Source: Sitta carolinensis
Taxonomy: Eukaryota > Chordata > Aves > Passeriformes > Sittidae
DNA: 64,000 nt
Assembly: GCA_032173965.1 (NCBI GenBank)
Contig: JAVUNC010000006.1
Span: 32,025,870 to 32,089,869 of the forward strand
Direction of reading: 5' to 3'
Below the pieces are notes generated by a model, which searched no databases, was not told the DNA's origin, and saw only the letters and a program-made list of their open reading frames with translations. The position numbers and the translations under genes are program-made. Positions within the stretch are counted from its first letter, which is position 1. Every line of letters begins with the position of its first letter. This document shows positions 25,612 to 37,904 of the stretch, piece after piece.

Positions 25612-25670
25612 GCAAAAACAAAACAAAACAAAAAAACCCCAACAAAACAAAACAAAAAAAACCCCAAAAT
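25612..25670. repeat. (AAAAC)n simple repeat
   Basis: Imperfect array of CAAAA-type units interrupted by CCCC, on the + strand. Confidence 0.85.
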
Positions 25671-28600
25671 TCCCCTGTATCAATCTAACCATTTTAGAGC
25701 CCATATTACGCATAGCCTAATTCAACACATAGCAAAGATGCCTTGCCCATTGTCCTGCGGTGACTGTATGCTCCAGTATCCCCATCATCTGGTTTTTTTC
25801 TGCTCAGAAATGGGTCCTATAGCTTTATCAACTGGAAAGCTGTATGGTTTCCCATCAAATGGGTATGTTACGAGGAATAAGGCAACAAGAAATTTCATCT
25901 TAGCAGTTTTATTGGCCTATGCTGGAGGAAAATTATAGACAATAAATCATATTTTTTTCCTCTAGTCTGGTATTCCCCATGTTCTCAAAAACAATTATAA
26001 AGGAATTTTTAAGGTTTTGCATTAAAAGAAAAAGAAAAAAAGAAATTATAATTGCTCAATTTAGCAAAATATATGAAGTTCTAAATTATTGGAAGTAGGA
26101 CAGATGCACCAAAAGCACTCTCTAAATGGTAACTTCTAGTTTTCCTGTTTCAGCATAAAAATTTAGAAATTAAATTCTGTTCTATTTCCCTCTAGTGACT
26201 ACTTTCATTGAAATAGGATTTCATTCAGATTTATTGTGAAGTAGCAGAATGGGAGATGACCCCTTAAGGCAGCCACTCATTTCTCTTGTAGCAAATTATG
26301 TAATTCCTGAATTTGATTTCCAGTGCACATGAGGCATAAGATATGCTTTAGTTAAAAAGAACATGAAGGAGGATCTAATGTAGGGAAGGGCTTTATTCAA
26401 GTGCTCTAAAATGGATTAAGAAGATGTTTTCAGACATTTTTGGTGTCTGCTGCTCCATGAACATGTGTTTTGAGATCAACATCCTTGAATTCAAGTGAGA
26501 CTTATCATTTTTCTCATGTTAGGACAAGTTTTAAATAGTATGAACCAATTACTTGCACATATAAAGGTGAATGCCTATTTGAGATGTACTTCTGCCTATC
26601 TGGCGTCATGTTTTTGCAGGCATTAGAAATTTTGCTCCAGCTTTACAACCTTTTGAGAAATTTTACCTTTTATTTCATTCTTTGGTGTAAGGAACTTATA
26701 TGTCAGAGAAGAAGAGTGGGAAAAAAGGCCCAAATTCTAGGAAAAGCATTGCCAGAATTCTCTGCCCATCCCTTTTCCTTCCTGTTATAGTCCCAAATTT
26801 TATTAAAATAAAATAAAATTTAAAAAAAAAATAGGTGATGGGTAAATGTTTTACAAAGTTGTTGTTTTTTTTCTTTTCTAACATCAAGAAGAAACATTTA
26901 GCAATTCCCACACGGAGTAATACAAGTAATTGTGTGTTCAGACTTACTGCCATCACTAAAGATAATCTCTTGTATTCCTTGAGAAAAATTTTTGACATCA
27001 GCTCATTGAATTTTAAAAAAGAATATTCATTTATAACTTGCACAAACCCATGATTCTGTGCAAACCCACAAGCCTGGCCACCAGCAATGAGAGTGAATAT
27101 CTTTTTCAAAGCCATGGCAAGATATGCCCGATTCCTAGGTCATCCTTTCCATGTGTTTCCAAGACTTCCAGTCAACAGATCACCTTAAGCCATGAAACCT
27201 TCTCCTTGGCACCATGTTTTCTTTTCCAGAAAATTTATTTGGAACAGTGTAAAGGTGATATAGAACTAAACACACCTTTGCACAACTTAGGACACCTTCC
27301 CTGATCACATTTGAGACCCAGAAGACATGACTGATTGATCTTTGAAGGTCTTATGCCTCTAATCACTGTGCCTGGAAAATCTTTCCCCTGTAGCTAAACG
27401 AGTTAAATCAGAACTAAAGCACTAGTCAGTCAGTTATGGAGGTCTGTCTTGGTTTCTTTTGGCTCTGTACTAACCAGGAAACAGTACTCCAGGTTGGACA
27501 AAGAATTTCCCTCCTTCCAACCCTCACTGCATTTGGTTTGCCTACAGCCCTAATACGTCTTCAGCTATCAGTGAACAAAGCCATGAAGTATCCACATGCA
27601 TCTTTGCCTGTCTCTGGTCAGGTGCTCCACTAAAATCAGAATTACAGGAAGTACTTAACAGAAGACCCTTTTGTAGTGAACCCATTATCCTCTGAAATGC
27701 CTTTATTTCAGTGCAACTGGCTTTCCATTCACTTGATTTGTGTTTCCTATCACAGTCTAAGGAATTTCTATATCATTTTCATTTCATAAATCCATCATAT
27801 GAGATAGGTTTAAGAAAGTAAATAATATTATAGTTTTTCTCCATTCATCTTGAGAAAGAATATTTCTTTGAACTTCAGCATTAATGATGAAAAAATGACA
27901 GCAGTTTTGCAGAAGAATTTTCTCATTAAAATCTGAATTAATCATATAAAAGGGAAATCTTCATTGCATTATAATGTAGTATCTGCGAGATCTGAAAAGT
28001 GATTTTCTTTTCTTGGGTTTTGTCATTGCTCTCATAATCTTTATTTTTCTCTGCAATAATACTACTTCTGGTCTATGAACTACCCTGGATATAATATTTG
28101 AAGCAATAATTACATGGGTTAAAAAATTTGTCCAACTGTTTTGTGATTTCCTAAATTAAAATCAAAACTTCAGATTTTAAGAAAATACATTAATTTTTAT
28201 TCATTTTAAAGGGGAAAATATAGATAATTTTCTGCTTTAGAGACCATATTGAAGTAATGGGATTTATACCAACAGATAATTTGACTGAGAAGGTACAAGA
28301 CTTTGAATTCTTCCATACTGCCTAATTTAATTATTTAGCAGACATAAGTTTATATCTTGTTCGGCTCTTGCTAAAAAAGAAAACAAAGGACATGTTTTCT
28401 GTGTATCAGGGATAAATGATATTATTTTGAATCACAGGTGATGTAGGAATAAAAACCTGTTAAAATTATGAAGGTGAAAGCAAACTGTCATGTTTTGGAT
28501 CTGGTCACAAAGATAAGGTGGATGGTGCATTTTCTGGGCAGCTGGCAAAAATATGAAGAGCACAGGACAGGTTTGAGGTGGACTCTTTCATCATCCAGAC

Positions 28601-29424
28601 CACTTGGAAAACAGGGAAGCAGGAACATATCAGTAATAGAATCTTAAGGTGACACATCTGTTTCTACAAAAGCTAAAGAAAGCAAGTAAAGGAAAGGCCT
28701 CTGTTTCTCGCCAGCCTGGAAAAACAGGTTGAGATTGTGCAGATGCAGAGTAACCTGTCAGAATGACCATGAAATAGATGACAGAATTAACAAGATTCAG
28801 ATGGTTAGAAGGGAGAACACAAACATCATAAATCTTGGAGCTCGGAACAGCAGACTGCAATAAACACTTGGAGGTGGAAGTACTAGATTTTAACATAATG
28901 TCAGTAAAAAGGGGAGTATGAATCGGAGAGAGCTGGTAGTGCTGTTAAAACAAACAAAACAAAAGGAACAAAAACACAACAATTCATAAGCACAAAGTAT
29001 CATGAACTGAGTGTCAACAGTCTAGGAATAAAATGAGAAAGACAATAAATAACTTTTGACAAAGTAAAACATAGGAGAGAATTTATTAGTATTAGAATAT
29101 TAAGAAAAATGCTGGTCTGTTCCTCAACAGGAATCTTGAGAAGGTCACAGTGTTAATGTCATCTTTGCTTGTATCTCCACTAAAAATGTCAACTCTGATC
29201 TTACAGCTAAGAAAATGAGCTACAGAGATAGAAATGAGTAATAAAACAAGAACAGTGAAAAACAGATTGGAAAATAGGTAAATGAGAGGTTCCAAGATAG
29301 GCTCAGTGGAAATTGTCTGTAGGTATTTTCTTTAAGACTGCCTTTTGTCCCACAGATGATAAATGATTATGCTTTGAAAACCTGTCAAATATAAATTAGG
29401 CGCCACAAAAATCAGAAAAGCCAC

Positions 29425-29453
<29 letters not shown>
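29425..29453. repeat. Poly(A) run, 29 bases, then a purine tract
   Basis: The A run is followed by GGAAGAGAAAGGAGAGACAG, so the whole 29,425-29,480 interval is almost only purines. I see no processed transcript upstream and no flanking duplication, so I do not call a retrocopy. Confidence 0.9.
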
Positions 29454-29455
<2 letters not shown>

Positions 29456-29739
29456 AAGAGAAAGGAGAGACAGGCTAGAGGAGAGAAAACCACTCAGCAT
29501 ACTTTCAGTTTTACAAAAATCTTGCAATGAAGAGTAAATCATTCAGAAACACCTAAAAGACAGAAAAGTCATGAGTACCTGCATGAATCTTTCAATATCA
29601 AATTATAGTAAATTAATCTATTTCTTTGTGTGAGATCAGATTTGCTATGATGTAACAATGAAAAATAAATAAGACAGAAATAACTGGTCACAAGAAGTGT
29701 TGTTGGTCACAAGATAACCTGAAGTTTGGTGGGAGTGTT

Positions 29740-30560
29740 GTTCTGCTTAAAGGTGGGAAGGCTCTGGAGAGGGATCTGAACAGACTGGATCCATGAGTCA
29801 AGGCCAGCGGCATGAGGTTCAAGACCAAGTGCCAGTTCTGCATTTGGGTCACAACAACCCCACGCAGTGCCACAGGCTGGGGGCAGAGTGTCTGGAAAGC
29901 TGCCTGCTGGAAAAGGACCTGGGGGTGACCATGAGCTGCGTGTGCCCAGGTGGCCAAGCAGGCCGATGGCATTGCCTGTGCCAGCAACAGTGGCCAGCAG
30001 GAGCAGGGCAGGGATTGCCCCCTGCACTCGGCACTGCTGAGGCCACACCTCGAATGCTGTGTTCAGCTCTGGGCCCCTCATGACAAGAAAGACACTGAGG
30101 AGCTGGAGCATGTCCAGAGAAGGGCAGCAGAGCTGGGGAAGGGTCTGGAGCACAAGTCTTGTGAGGAGCAGCTGAAGCTGTTCAGTCTGAAGAAAAGGAG
30201 GCTCAGGGACACTTTGTCTCTCTGCAATCTGAAACCTGAAAGGTTTCAATCTACAACCTGAAAGGAGACTGTAGCCAGGTGGGGACTGGTCCTTTCTCCC
30301 AAGTAATGAGCAACGGGAGGAGAGGAAATGGCAGTAGGGGAGATTTAGATTGGATATTAGGAAAAGCTTCTTCACTGAAAGGGTGGTCAAGTATTGGAAT
30401 AGGCTGCCCAGGCAAGTGGTGTAATCACCATTCCTGGAAGAATTTAAAAGACATATAGACTGGCACTTATGGATATGCTTTAGGGGAGGACTTGGCAGTG
30501 CTAGGCTGATGACTGGACTTAATGATCTCAGGAGCCTTTTCCATTGTAAATGATGCTCTG
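29740..30560 (+). mobile_element. CR1 LINE fragment, copy A (end of ORF2 and 3' UTR)
   Basis: A 5'-truncated CR1 in sense orientation. The translated + strand shows the end of CR1 ORF2 after the reverse transcriptase: VLHLGHNNP, then LRPHLECCVQLWAPHDKKD, EHVQRRA and KGLEHKS. These match the usual CR1 pattern of RPHLEYCVQFWAP, ERVQRRA and KGLEHLSYEERL. The downstream DNA has the usual TTTAGATTGGATATTAGGAA, GGCTGCCCAGG and GGCAGTGCTAGGCTGATG blocks. The tail is a decayed octamer (ATGATGCTCTGATTG). The reading frame is broken: after EKDLGV it shifts, because the stretch from 29,926 lacks bases that CR1 normally has. A GAAACCTGAAAGGTTTCAAT to ACAACCTGAAAGG duplication lies at about 30,230-30,265. 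The core 29,926-30,160 is nearly identical to copy B at 51 kb. The antisense 227-codon frame is a shadow. Confidence 0.95.
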
Positions 30561-31916
30561 ATTGTATAAGTCAAAATTAAACTTCACTGATTTGAGTATC
30601 CTTTCTCTGATAGAAACCACTAGCAGGTGTCAAGGAAGAACATGAAAAAAGTATGGTAAGAATGTATTTAACTTTTATGTGGTAGGCTGTCCTGGTTTCA
30701 ACCAATATGTAACTTAATGACTTTCAGAGCTGGAAGTTGCATCAACAACTATTTTGGGATATTCCACTGAAAATTAAAGTATATTTAAATATAGATAATC
30801 TGATATTATATTTTCAAAAATCACTTATATAACATTATGAATAAAATATAATTGCTATATACAGATATTTTACAAAAATTGCAGAAGTTTCAAGCACTGA
30901 AAGATCTAGGAATAAAACTCCAAATAATCTTAAAAGTTTAAAGAACATTCTTGGAAAACCAGGATTCATATTACAGGGAAAAGAAAATATGATGCACTTA
31001 GATTACACTACACAGATAGAGTTTAGGGAATGATAGATCTGCTCTGCTGCAAAAGATCTGAGGATTAAAATGGATTGGATCAGAGCACGTGCCAATAACA
31101 TTGCCAAAAGCAAGCATACTGCCTAAATGAAAGGCTGGCTGTAAGAGCTGGTGCAGCATCCACTGGAGTAGGTTTTCAGTACAAGCGTACAAGCACTGCT
31201 CCTCGAGAGTAGTCTAAGTCATCTGGAAGGAGTTAAAAGAGAAGAATGAATGATAGAATTCAATAAAATATTGTTCAAGAAGGGTTGAATGGGTCATATA
31301 ATCTAAAGGAGAGAAATTTGAAAGGAACTTTAACAGTTTTCAGATGTGAAAAAGAAGCTGTAAGGAATAGAGTAAACAATTCTCCATGAACACTATGGAT
31401 AAAGCAAGAAGTTTCACGTATAAAACAAGGAAAATTCAAAGCTAGGTCTTGGAAAAACTTCTGGACAGCTAAAGTTATTCACAAAACAGCTCAGTCTCCA
31501 TCACTGGAGTTTATCTAGAAAAAGATAAACAAACACCTTTCAAAAATGCTTAGACATAAAAGGCACAGTTTCATGTTAAGGGAGTTGGCTTCCCGGGTCT
31601 TTTACAGTTTTATTTTCTGTGTCCTTTCAGTTGTTTTTCTCTCTGTTTTTGTAGAGGCAAATAACTACTTGGACAAATTACCAATGGATTTTGTATAGTC
31701 TCAATTGCTTCTAGCTGCATTTGAAAATACAAGTCCTTCCTATGGAATATATAGTCTTGCAACAGTTACTTTATGTGGCTTTATGCGGAAATGACTGACA
31801 AGGTCTTCCCTTATTTTTTGTCTGGAGGAGATTAAACTACATGGTTCTGATGCTTTCTTCTGGCCTTTCTATCTAGATATTATAAATAGATTAACTGAAT
31901 ACCGTTGAATACTGCA
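30561..31916. other. Unique DNA between CR1 copies, no gene recognised
   Basis: AT-rich sequence without a recognisable open frame or repeat. Confidence 0.55.
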
Positions 31917-32062
31917 ACACACTGTCCAGAGATGTTATAGAATCTTCAGCCCAGGGCAATATTCTGTAATTGACCCTGCATTGAGCACCAGTTTAGACTG
32001 TACAGTCTCCAGAGGCTCCTTCTAGCTTCAGCTCTTGTGATTCTGTGAGATCCTGTGATTTC
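31917..32062 (+). mobile_element. CR1 LINE 3' tail
   Basis: The sequence runs through CTGTCCAGAGATGTTATAGA, GACCCTGCATTGAGCACCAG, ACAGTCTCCAGAGGCTCCTT and CTAGCTTCAGCTCTTG, and then GTGATTCTGTGAGATCCTGTGATT. This is the sense 3' UTR of CR1 ending in the diagnostic ATTCTGTG-type octamers. The element is strongly 5'-truncated. Confidence 0.85.
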
Positions 32063-32188
32063 TAGATTGCAACTACATTAAGTGCATCTTATCACCATGA
32101 ATCAAATGAAAACTTTGAGGCATTCAAGAATGAAAAGAAGAAAAATCGATGTGAAGAGCATTTTCTCTCCTGTCATGGTCCGCATGGC

Positions 32189-32210
32189 TTTTTTTTTTTT
32201 TTTTTTTTTT
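32189..32210. repeat. Poly(T) run, 22 bases
   Basis: An uninterrupted T run about 125 bp beyond the CR1 tail. CR1 does not end in poly(A), so the run is unrelated to that insertion. No retrocopy is recognised on its right. Confidence 0.9.
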
Positions 32211-35200
32211 GGATGGATCCTAATTATTTTTGTTCCAACTGGATTGATTTTCTAATGAAAATTAGGCTGTTTTCTGCTGTTACGGGTGTGGGAAATTAAT
32301 TTGGTGAAAGTTACAGACTTTGTGAGATGCCACCCTGTATGTATGTGATAAGCAGTGATACAAAAACGTACAAGGCGGTTTGGTAAAATGGTGAACATGA
32401 TGAGATTCTCCACATGAACTGGGAATTACAAAGACCAATTTAGCACAATAGTTTAGAAAGGGCAATATGAAATTTTAAATGAGAAAAAGATAAGTTTTCA
32501 ATGGAATATGCTTAAAAGAAAAATAGACAAAATACTGGAAGATGTTCAGTGTGCAAAGAAAGACAGGGAGTGAAGGCAAAACCAGGAGGAATCAGCTTCC
32601 ACAGCCCAGTGAGGGCTGCTGTGTGATTCTAGGCCCTCAGTACTGAAATCTGGAGATGAGTCATATGCAAGTCAAATTGTTGACTAATATAAGCCCAGCC
32701 TTTCTGTAAATGAGGGTTCTTCAGTAATAGTTCTTTTTAAAGGCTCTCAAAGAAGGTTTACCTTTATCCCTAGGACAGAAGAAGCAGGACAACCTAACTT
32801 CTCAATTGAGCCCATATTTTCAGAATAAGATTCACCTCCTTTAATTTATCTGATCCCCCAGAAGAAACCACATACATAGACAGTGCAAACAAATACTTAC
32901 CATGATGCAAGGAAGAGACAGATGCTTCTAAATGGGAGGGAGAATCACAATTAAACACAGCAAGCACTATGCTAACCAGAGGTAATAGTAACAAAATGAC
33001 ACAATGTCCCCTTATTGAAACTCTGAGTTAAAAGCTTGTGCAAGCCTGATGATTAGAGACTCAAACAATGTCCTGAATGTTGGCACTTATACCAAGCACT
33101 TCGGAAACAGAACACTCCTTAATTCACTTAAATGGCTGAAAAATGGAAGTGGTGATTATAATTTATGTTATAGATTGGAAGTTAAGTGCTCTTATGCAGG
33201 AAATAGAAACTCTGAATATGAGACCTTCCCCAGCCTGGTGGTTCAAACTCAAAATTTCCATCTTCCATCAGCATGGCTTATCAATTTTAGAAGGAAGCTT
33301 TGGACGAGAATTGCTTTCTTGCAGAAGCTCTGTCATCATGCAATAAAGAATTCACTCTTCCCATATACTAAGAAATTTACTACTCAAATTTACTAACAAA
33401 TTGAGAATGTAATTTCATTTGAAAATGAAAAATAAAGGCAAAGTCACTGTTAAAGAGAATTCATCTGTGAATGGCAAATTGCCTCCCGAAGCAAATGCAC
33501 TCATTACGCTCAAAGAAAGGATGAGATCTTCCACAGTTAAATAAAACTAGTAGGAAAAATAATTGCTTGATAAATCAGAGTAATTAAATTTTGCACATGT
33601 GAATGCTACTGCACCTCTGTCTTCAGTACAACAAGGCCAGCCCTGTAGCAGAGAAACAGCATATAAAGCTCAGCCCTTACTCCCTGAAAAATGTATTACT
33701 GAAATAAATGGCACACCTTTTTCCCTTTAGCTCTTCACTAATGAGGAATGGAAAATCTTGCCCCACAAATCCATTGGGATCAGAGCAGCCAAAAACTGTG
33801 ATGATGCTATCTAGTTCCAGTTTACCTCCTGCAAACATTCTACCAACCATTAGTGTGCCTTCTAGCATTTAAAAAAACCACAAAGCAATAGGCTCTATTT
33901 TTCTCTGGGAACTTGTCTGACAGGTCATTTGTTAGTTGGTCTGTCTTATATGTTAATTTTTGTATACCAGGCAAATTATTGTTTCCCCTTATAAACTTCG
34001 ATAGGAAAAATGCCCATGAGGCCTTTTAACTTTATAGGTACTCCAATTGCTCTGTATTAGTCCTAAAAAGAAGCCTCTGCCACTGTCCTTTCAAATTTAA
34101 AAAGTTAATTCTTGACCATTCAAGCTATTTTTGTGTTTAGGCTATTTAAACACAGTTATCTACATCTGGACACACACACATTCATCAGTTGTTCATCTGC
34201 CTGCTGCAGTCAGCAGAAATCCAGCCAGTGCAACCTACAGCACAATTCAGATCACCCCAACCAAGGGAACCAGCAGCTGCTGAGCTGAATCACTCGCTCA
34301 GCTCCAGCAGCTCCAGCCTTGATCTTTATTGACTCTAATAACAGCTTTGATACTGAGGACTCAATCCATTGCCCACACAGAAGGAGCCAGTGCTGTTTGG
34401 GATGGACAGCATAACCTGCCTGTCCTGCTGGCAACACCTCTTACAGAGCTGTCAAGGTGCCTTGCATACTCCAGGGCATACGAAATGGCAGCAGCTCCTC
34501 TGTGAGGTGACTGAAGCAAGGCTTTAAGCCCCAAACACACTCCAGCAGGTAAGCATAACAAATTTAGGTATCTCGGTTGACAGCTGCATCTCTGGAATTT
34601 AGGAATTTGAACAGCTTTATCTGGAAAGGCTATGGTACTACCACAGTATATGTATCACTTGTAAGAAGTGGCTTATTATAGTTTCCCTCCTATTCAAGAG
34701 ACTAACAGGACGAGAGCACATCACAAGCTCATTCATATCTGTTCCTCAGGAGTACAAGGATGCGTTGCATACTCTGTCTTCAGAACCAGTCAAGCAGAAA
34801 TCATCAGCAATTACTTTCACAAGAGTTACAGAAGAGTGATTCTGGGCTTAAGGGTCATTCTAAGGCACAGCTTTTTGATCAGATTTAGATGGTGGTTAAC
34901 TCCACATTTTATGTCACCTCAGGTTTGCAATGCATTTAGACACAGTATTACAGGATACATTTGAACTAAAAATTCACACCTTTCAGTTTATTAATGCAGG
35001 CTCAGTAAATGGCAAACTGGGCTATGAACCATGCTGGAACTGGCCTGTGCTGCAGAATTTTGGGCAGAGATGGCATCAGACACTAACCTTTGAGTGTTCA
35101 GGTATACTCAGACACTTTGGTTCTGACCTCTCCCTCACTGCAAGATCACCACCAGTTTGGTACATTGAAACATCAGACAAGAAAAGACACATGAAGCACT

Positions 35201-37557
35201 GAGAGAGTATATCTATGTAGAAACACATATTCACCTTTTGACAGTCCATTTTTGACAAAAGAGAAGTTGCCTTTTATTAAGAGAACTTAAATAAAAAATA
35301 GTAATCTTCCCAACAGCTTAATGTTCTGTAAATATCAGTTCCCTGAGCAATTTCTTTAAAAAAAGTTCAGATAATCTTATTATTCATGTGATATCTGTGC
35401 ATTTAGTCTCCTTTTTACGTCTCCACTGAAGGATTTTTGTAGGAATTGACCATAATAAATGTGATTATGGATGCAGTTTACACAGGTATAGTTCCTGATA
35501 TAACTTATCCATTTGGTGGTAGCTATTCTTTTAGACTAGATATTGCCAGATGACTGAGCAAGTTCTTTGAGCTTCTTCCCAATGTGCCTCTTGTGTGTAT
35601 GTGTCGTGTCTGGCAAAAACTATAGTGTCCACTGAGAGAAAGAAGACATGTAGCAGATGCTCGACTGCATTTCTTTTCCTGCTTGACTGCAGTGACTGCT
35701 CTGAGAAGTAAACAATCCACTTGGTAAAACAAACTGCTGCAAATGCTCACTCTGGGTTGTACCATTTGATTATTACCTTGCTTATCCTCTTTTCCTAAAC
35801 AGGTTTATTCAAATTCCCCTACCAATCTATATAATGAATTTTTACCAGCTCTATCTCTTCCGTCCAGGCAGAGCCCGCACTTTTTGCTCCAAGACTGTTT
35901 TATCTATATGTAGGATTGGATTTTTTTGTTTGATTTTGTAAGATATTTATTCTTGGAATTAGTTCCTGCTTTTTTACTAAGGGATGGCTTGTTCTGTACA
36001 GTATTCAGTCTCTAAGTCAGACAGTGAGAGAAAAAAATGTGATGTCTCCCATTTTCAGATTTGAAAGAGCAGCTGATGTCAGAAAACAAGATAAAAAAGG
36101 TGACCTTAAAACAATCTGGTTCATGGTGATGCTGCCTTCTAGTCTCAATGTCCAATTTATCTCAGAGCACATGTAGGGTGAAGACTGCAAAGTAAGACTA
36201 ACGAGTATGGCAGAAACGTGCAGTAATTCATCATCTTAACAAAGCATAGCACAATTATCAGGAATTTCCTGTAGACTTGCCATGATTACATGGGAACAAA
36301 TTGCTTGTCTGTTCAGTTAGAAGTGCAAGAATACCGAACCAAAATACAGAAGGATATTGTTGTCACCTTTAAACACAAATTATCCTTTTAGGATACAACG
36401 AATGTACAGTTTGGCTACACATCACAAAAAAATATAGGAAGAAGAGGCAGCAGGGTTTGAGGAGTTAATGGATGTAATCACAATAGCTTTTTCATGCTTG
36501 CCAAAGACTTTATTGAAGCAAAAATTTCAAGTAAGAATGAAAGGAAGGGAAACCTTTAATTAATTGGAATTTACTTAATTTAAAAAAAAACCCCTTTGTC
36601 TCTGCTTGGTGCATCTTCCTGAGAAAAGATTAACATCAACATCACTTTGTGAGTAATTTGGTTTGGTCCTGTTCCTGGTGTTCATCTACCTGGAGTACAG
36701 TTTAGGTTGCTGTTTATTTGACTCTTCTCCCTAAGGACCACTCTTCTGTAGGAAAATTAAAGCTATGCAATGCTTACACAGACATTTCTTGAACTTCTAC
36801 TGGAGAACAAGACCCATTCTGAGTAAGCACTAATAATAGACAACACTGCAAGTAGCTGCTTGGGCTTACATGCCTGAGAGACATTATATTAAAGGAGAAG
36901 GCATTGCTGAAAGGAGCAGAGAGATTGCATTTGCTATCACATATCTCTGCTGTGTTTCAGTGATCATGCCACTTAGGTAAAGTGGGAATTTGAGAGCTAA
37001 AGTCTAATTAAAATAAGTGGGCATTACATAACCACGCTTGGAAGGCAAATTTTCTGTAATATTCCTTAGTGACTAGATGCTACCTTTCTTTAAAGCATTT
37101 ACACAATTCAGCTCTAGCAATTTAATGGTTGTAAAATGATAAGGAAATAAATTAGATTTTGGTATACAGCAGTAAAATTAATTTCAGGGGTATATGTAAC
37201 TCTTAGCACTTAAGTCCCATAACAACATCATGACATATATCAACTGGAAGCTCCCTATTTTTCTGGGAAGGCTGGACAGCACACATCACACAATTGCTTT
37301 TTAGATGTCATCATGCATCACGACAAAAGTCATGTTTCAGGGAATGCCTTAGCTCCACCAGGATATCCATTATGGTCAGGGCTGCATTGCTGAGGTTCCA
37401 GGGATGCATCTGGCCCAGGGAGTGAATTTAACCTTCCTGTCCTTTGTTTTGTTTTGTTTTAATTGGTTTGGCTCTGTTACATTCATGATTTTCTCCCTCA
37501 AATAATTTCCTTTACTGATCCTGCCTTTCCTCATTTTTCTCTTTCCTGCTTACATCC
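32211..37557. other. Unique DNA, no gene recognised
   Basis: No open frame resembles a known protein. A somewhat GC-richer stretch at about 34,209-34,548 is bounded by an acceptor-like CATCTGCCTGCTGCAG and a donor-like CAG/GTAAGC. It would fit a non-coding exon as well as anything. A 27-bp exon-like interval on the minus strand is listed separately. Confidence 0.5.
32901..32927 (-). other. Microexon-like interval, 27 bp
   Basis: On the minus strand an acceptor with a clean pyrimidine tract (TTCTCCCTCCCATTTAG) is followed by 27 bp and then the donor ATG/GTAAGT. The 27 bp are open as nine codons (KHLSLPCIM). Microexons that are multiples of three are common in neural genes, but I cannot link this peptide to any protein. 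With 64 kb and two strands a few such pairs are expected by chance. Confidence 0.18.
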
Positions 37558-37625
37558 AGATTAGTACCAGGATGGAAGACCCCTGGGGAACTCCACTTGG
37601 CCTCTTTCTGCTAAGTACAACAGCC
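37558..37625 (-). mobile_element. CR1 LINE internal (ORF2) relic
   Basis: The + strand reads TTAGTACCAGGATGGAAGAC followed by CCCTGGGGAACTCCACTTGG. This resembles the antisense of the CR1 reverse transcriptase region encoding the G-V-P-Q-G motif, where sense DNA reads GTGTACCCCAGGGGTC. It is short and its edges are uncertain. Confidence 0.4.
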
Positions 37626-37892
37626 AGTCCTGGCAAAGTGGAGACATTCTTATCAGAAGCAATGGGGAACGTTGGTGGGAGAGCTTACTTTGGGTGTCAC
37701 AGGTTGGTGATAATCTGTCACACTACTGCAGTCCAGGGAGCAGTGCAGCCACTGTGCTCTGCCAGTACCTCTCTAAATTACACCCATGAAGGAACCTTGT
37801 AAGGTGCAAAGACAGCTAAGTTCACTCACTGTGTCTGAGCCTGCTTTGCCAGCATTGCTTTCGTAAGGAATGCTGCACAGAACTCAGACTTC

Positions 37893-37904
37893 GGGGGGGG
37901 GGGG
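37893..37904. repeat. G12 homopolymer
   Basis: Twelve consecutive G residues in an otherwise AT-rich region. It has no obvious associated element. Confidence 0.9.

Larger units (their letters stand above)
21411..29424. other. AT-rich unique DNA, no gene recognised
   Basis: No open frame resembles a known protein. Simple repeats at 25,261 and 25,612 are listed separately. One exon-like interval at 23,573-23,644 is also listed. The 139-codon minus-strand frame at 26.7-27.1 kb runs through A/T homopolymers that give K-rich and F-rich stretches, and it looks accidental. Confidence 0.55.

Noticed and set aside
26696..27115. A 139-codon minus-strand open frame
   Set aside because: It runs through A and T homopolymers giving K and F runs, shows no domain, and lies in AT-rich DNA where stops are rare in some frames by chance.
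29425..29453. Poly(A) run as the tail of a processed pseudogene
   Set aside because: No gene-like sequence precedes it and no flanking duplication was found. The run continues into a purine tract, more like a simple repeat.
29707..30390. A 227-codon open frame on the minus strand
   Set aside because: It is antisense to CR1 copy A. The sense strand carries recognisable CR1 ORF2 sequence, so this is a shadow frame. The same frame appears opposite copy B.
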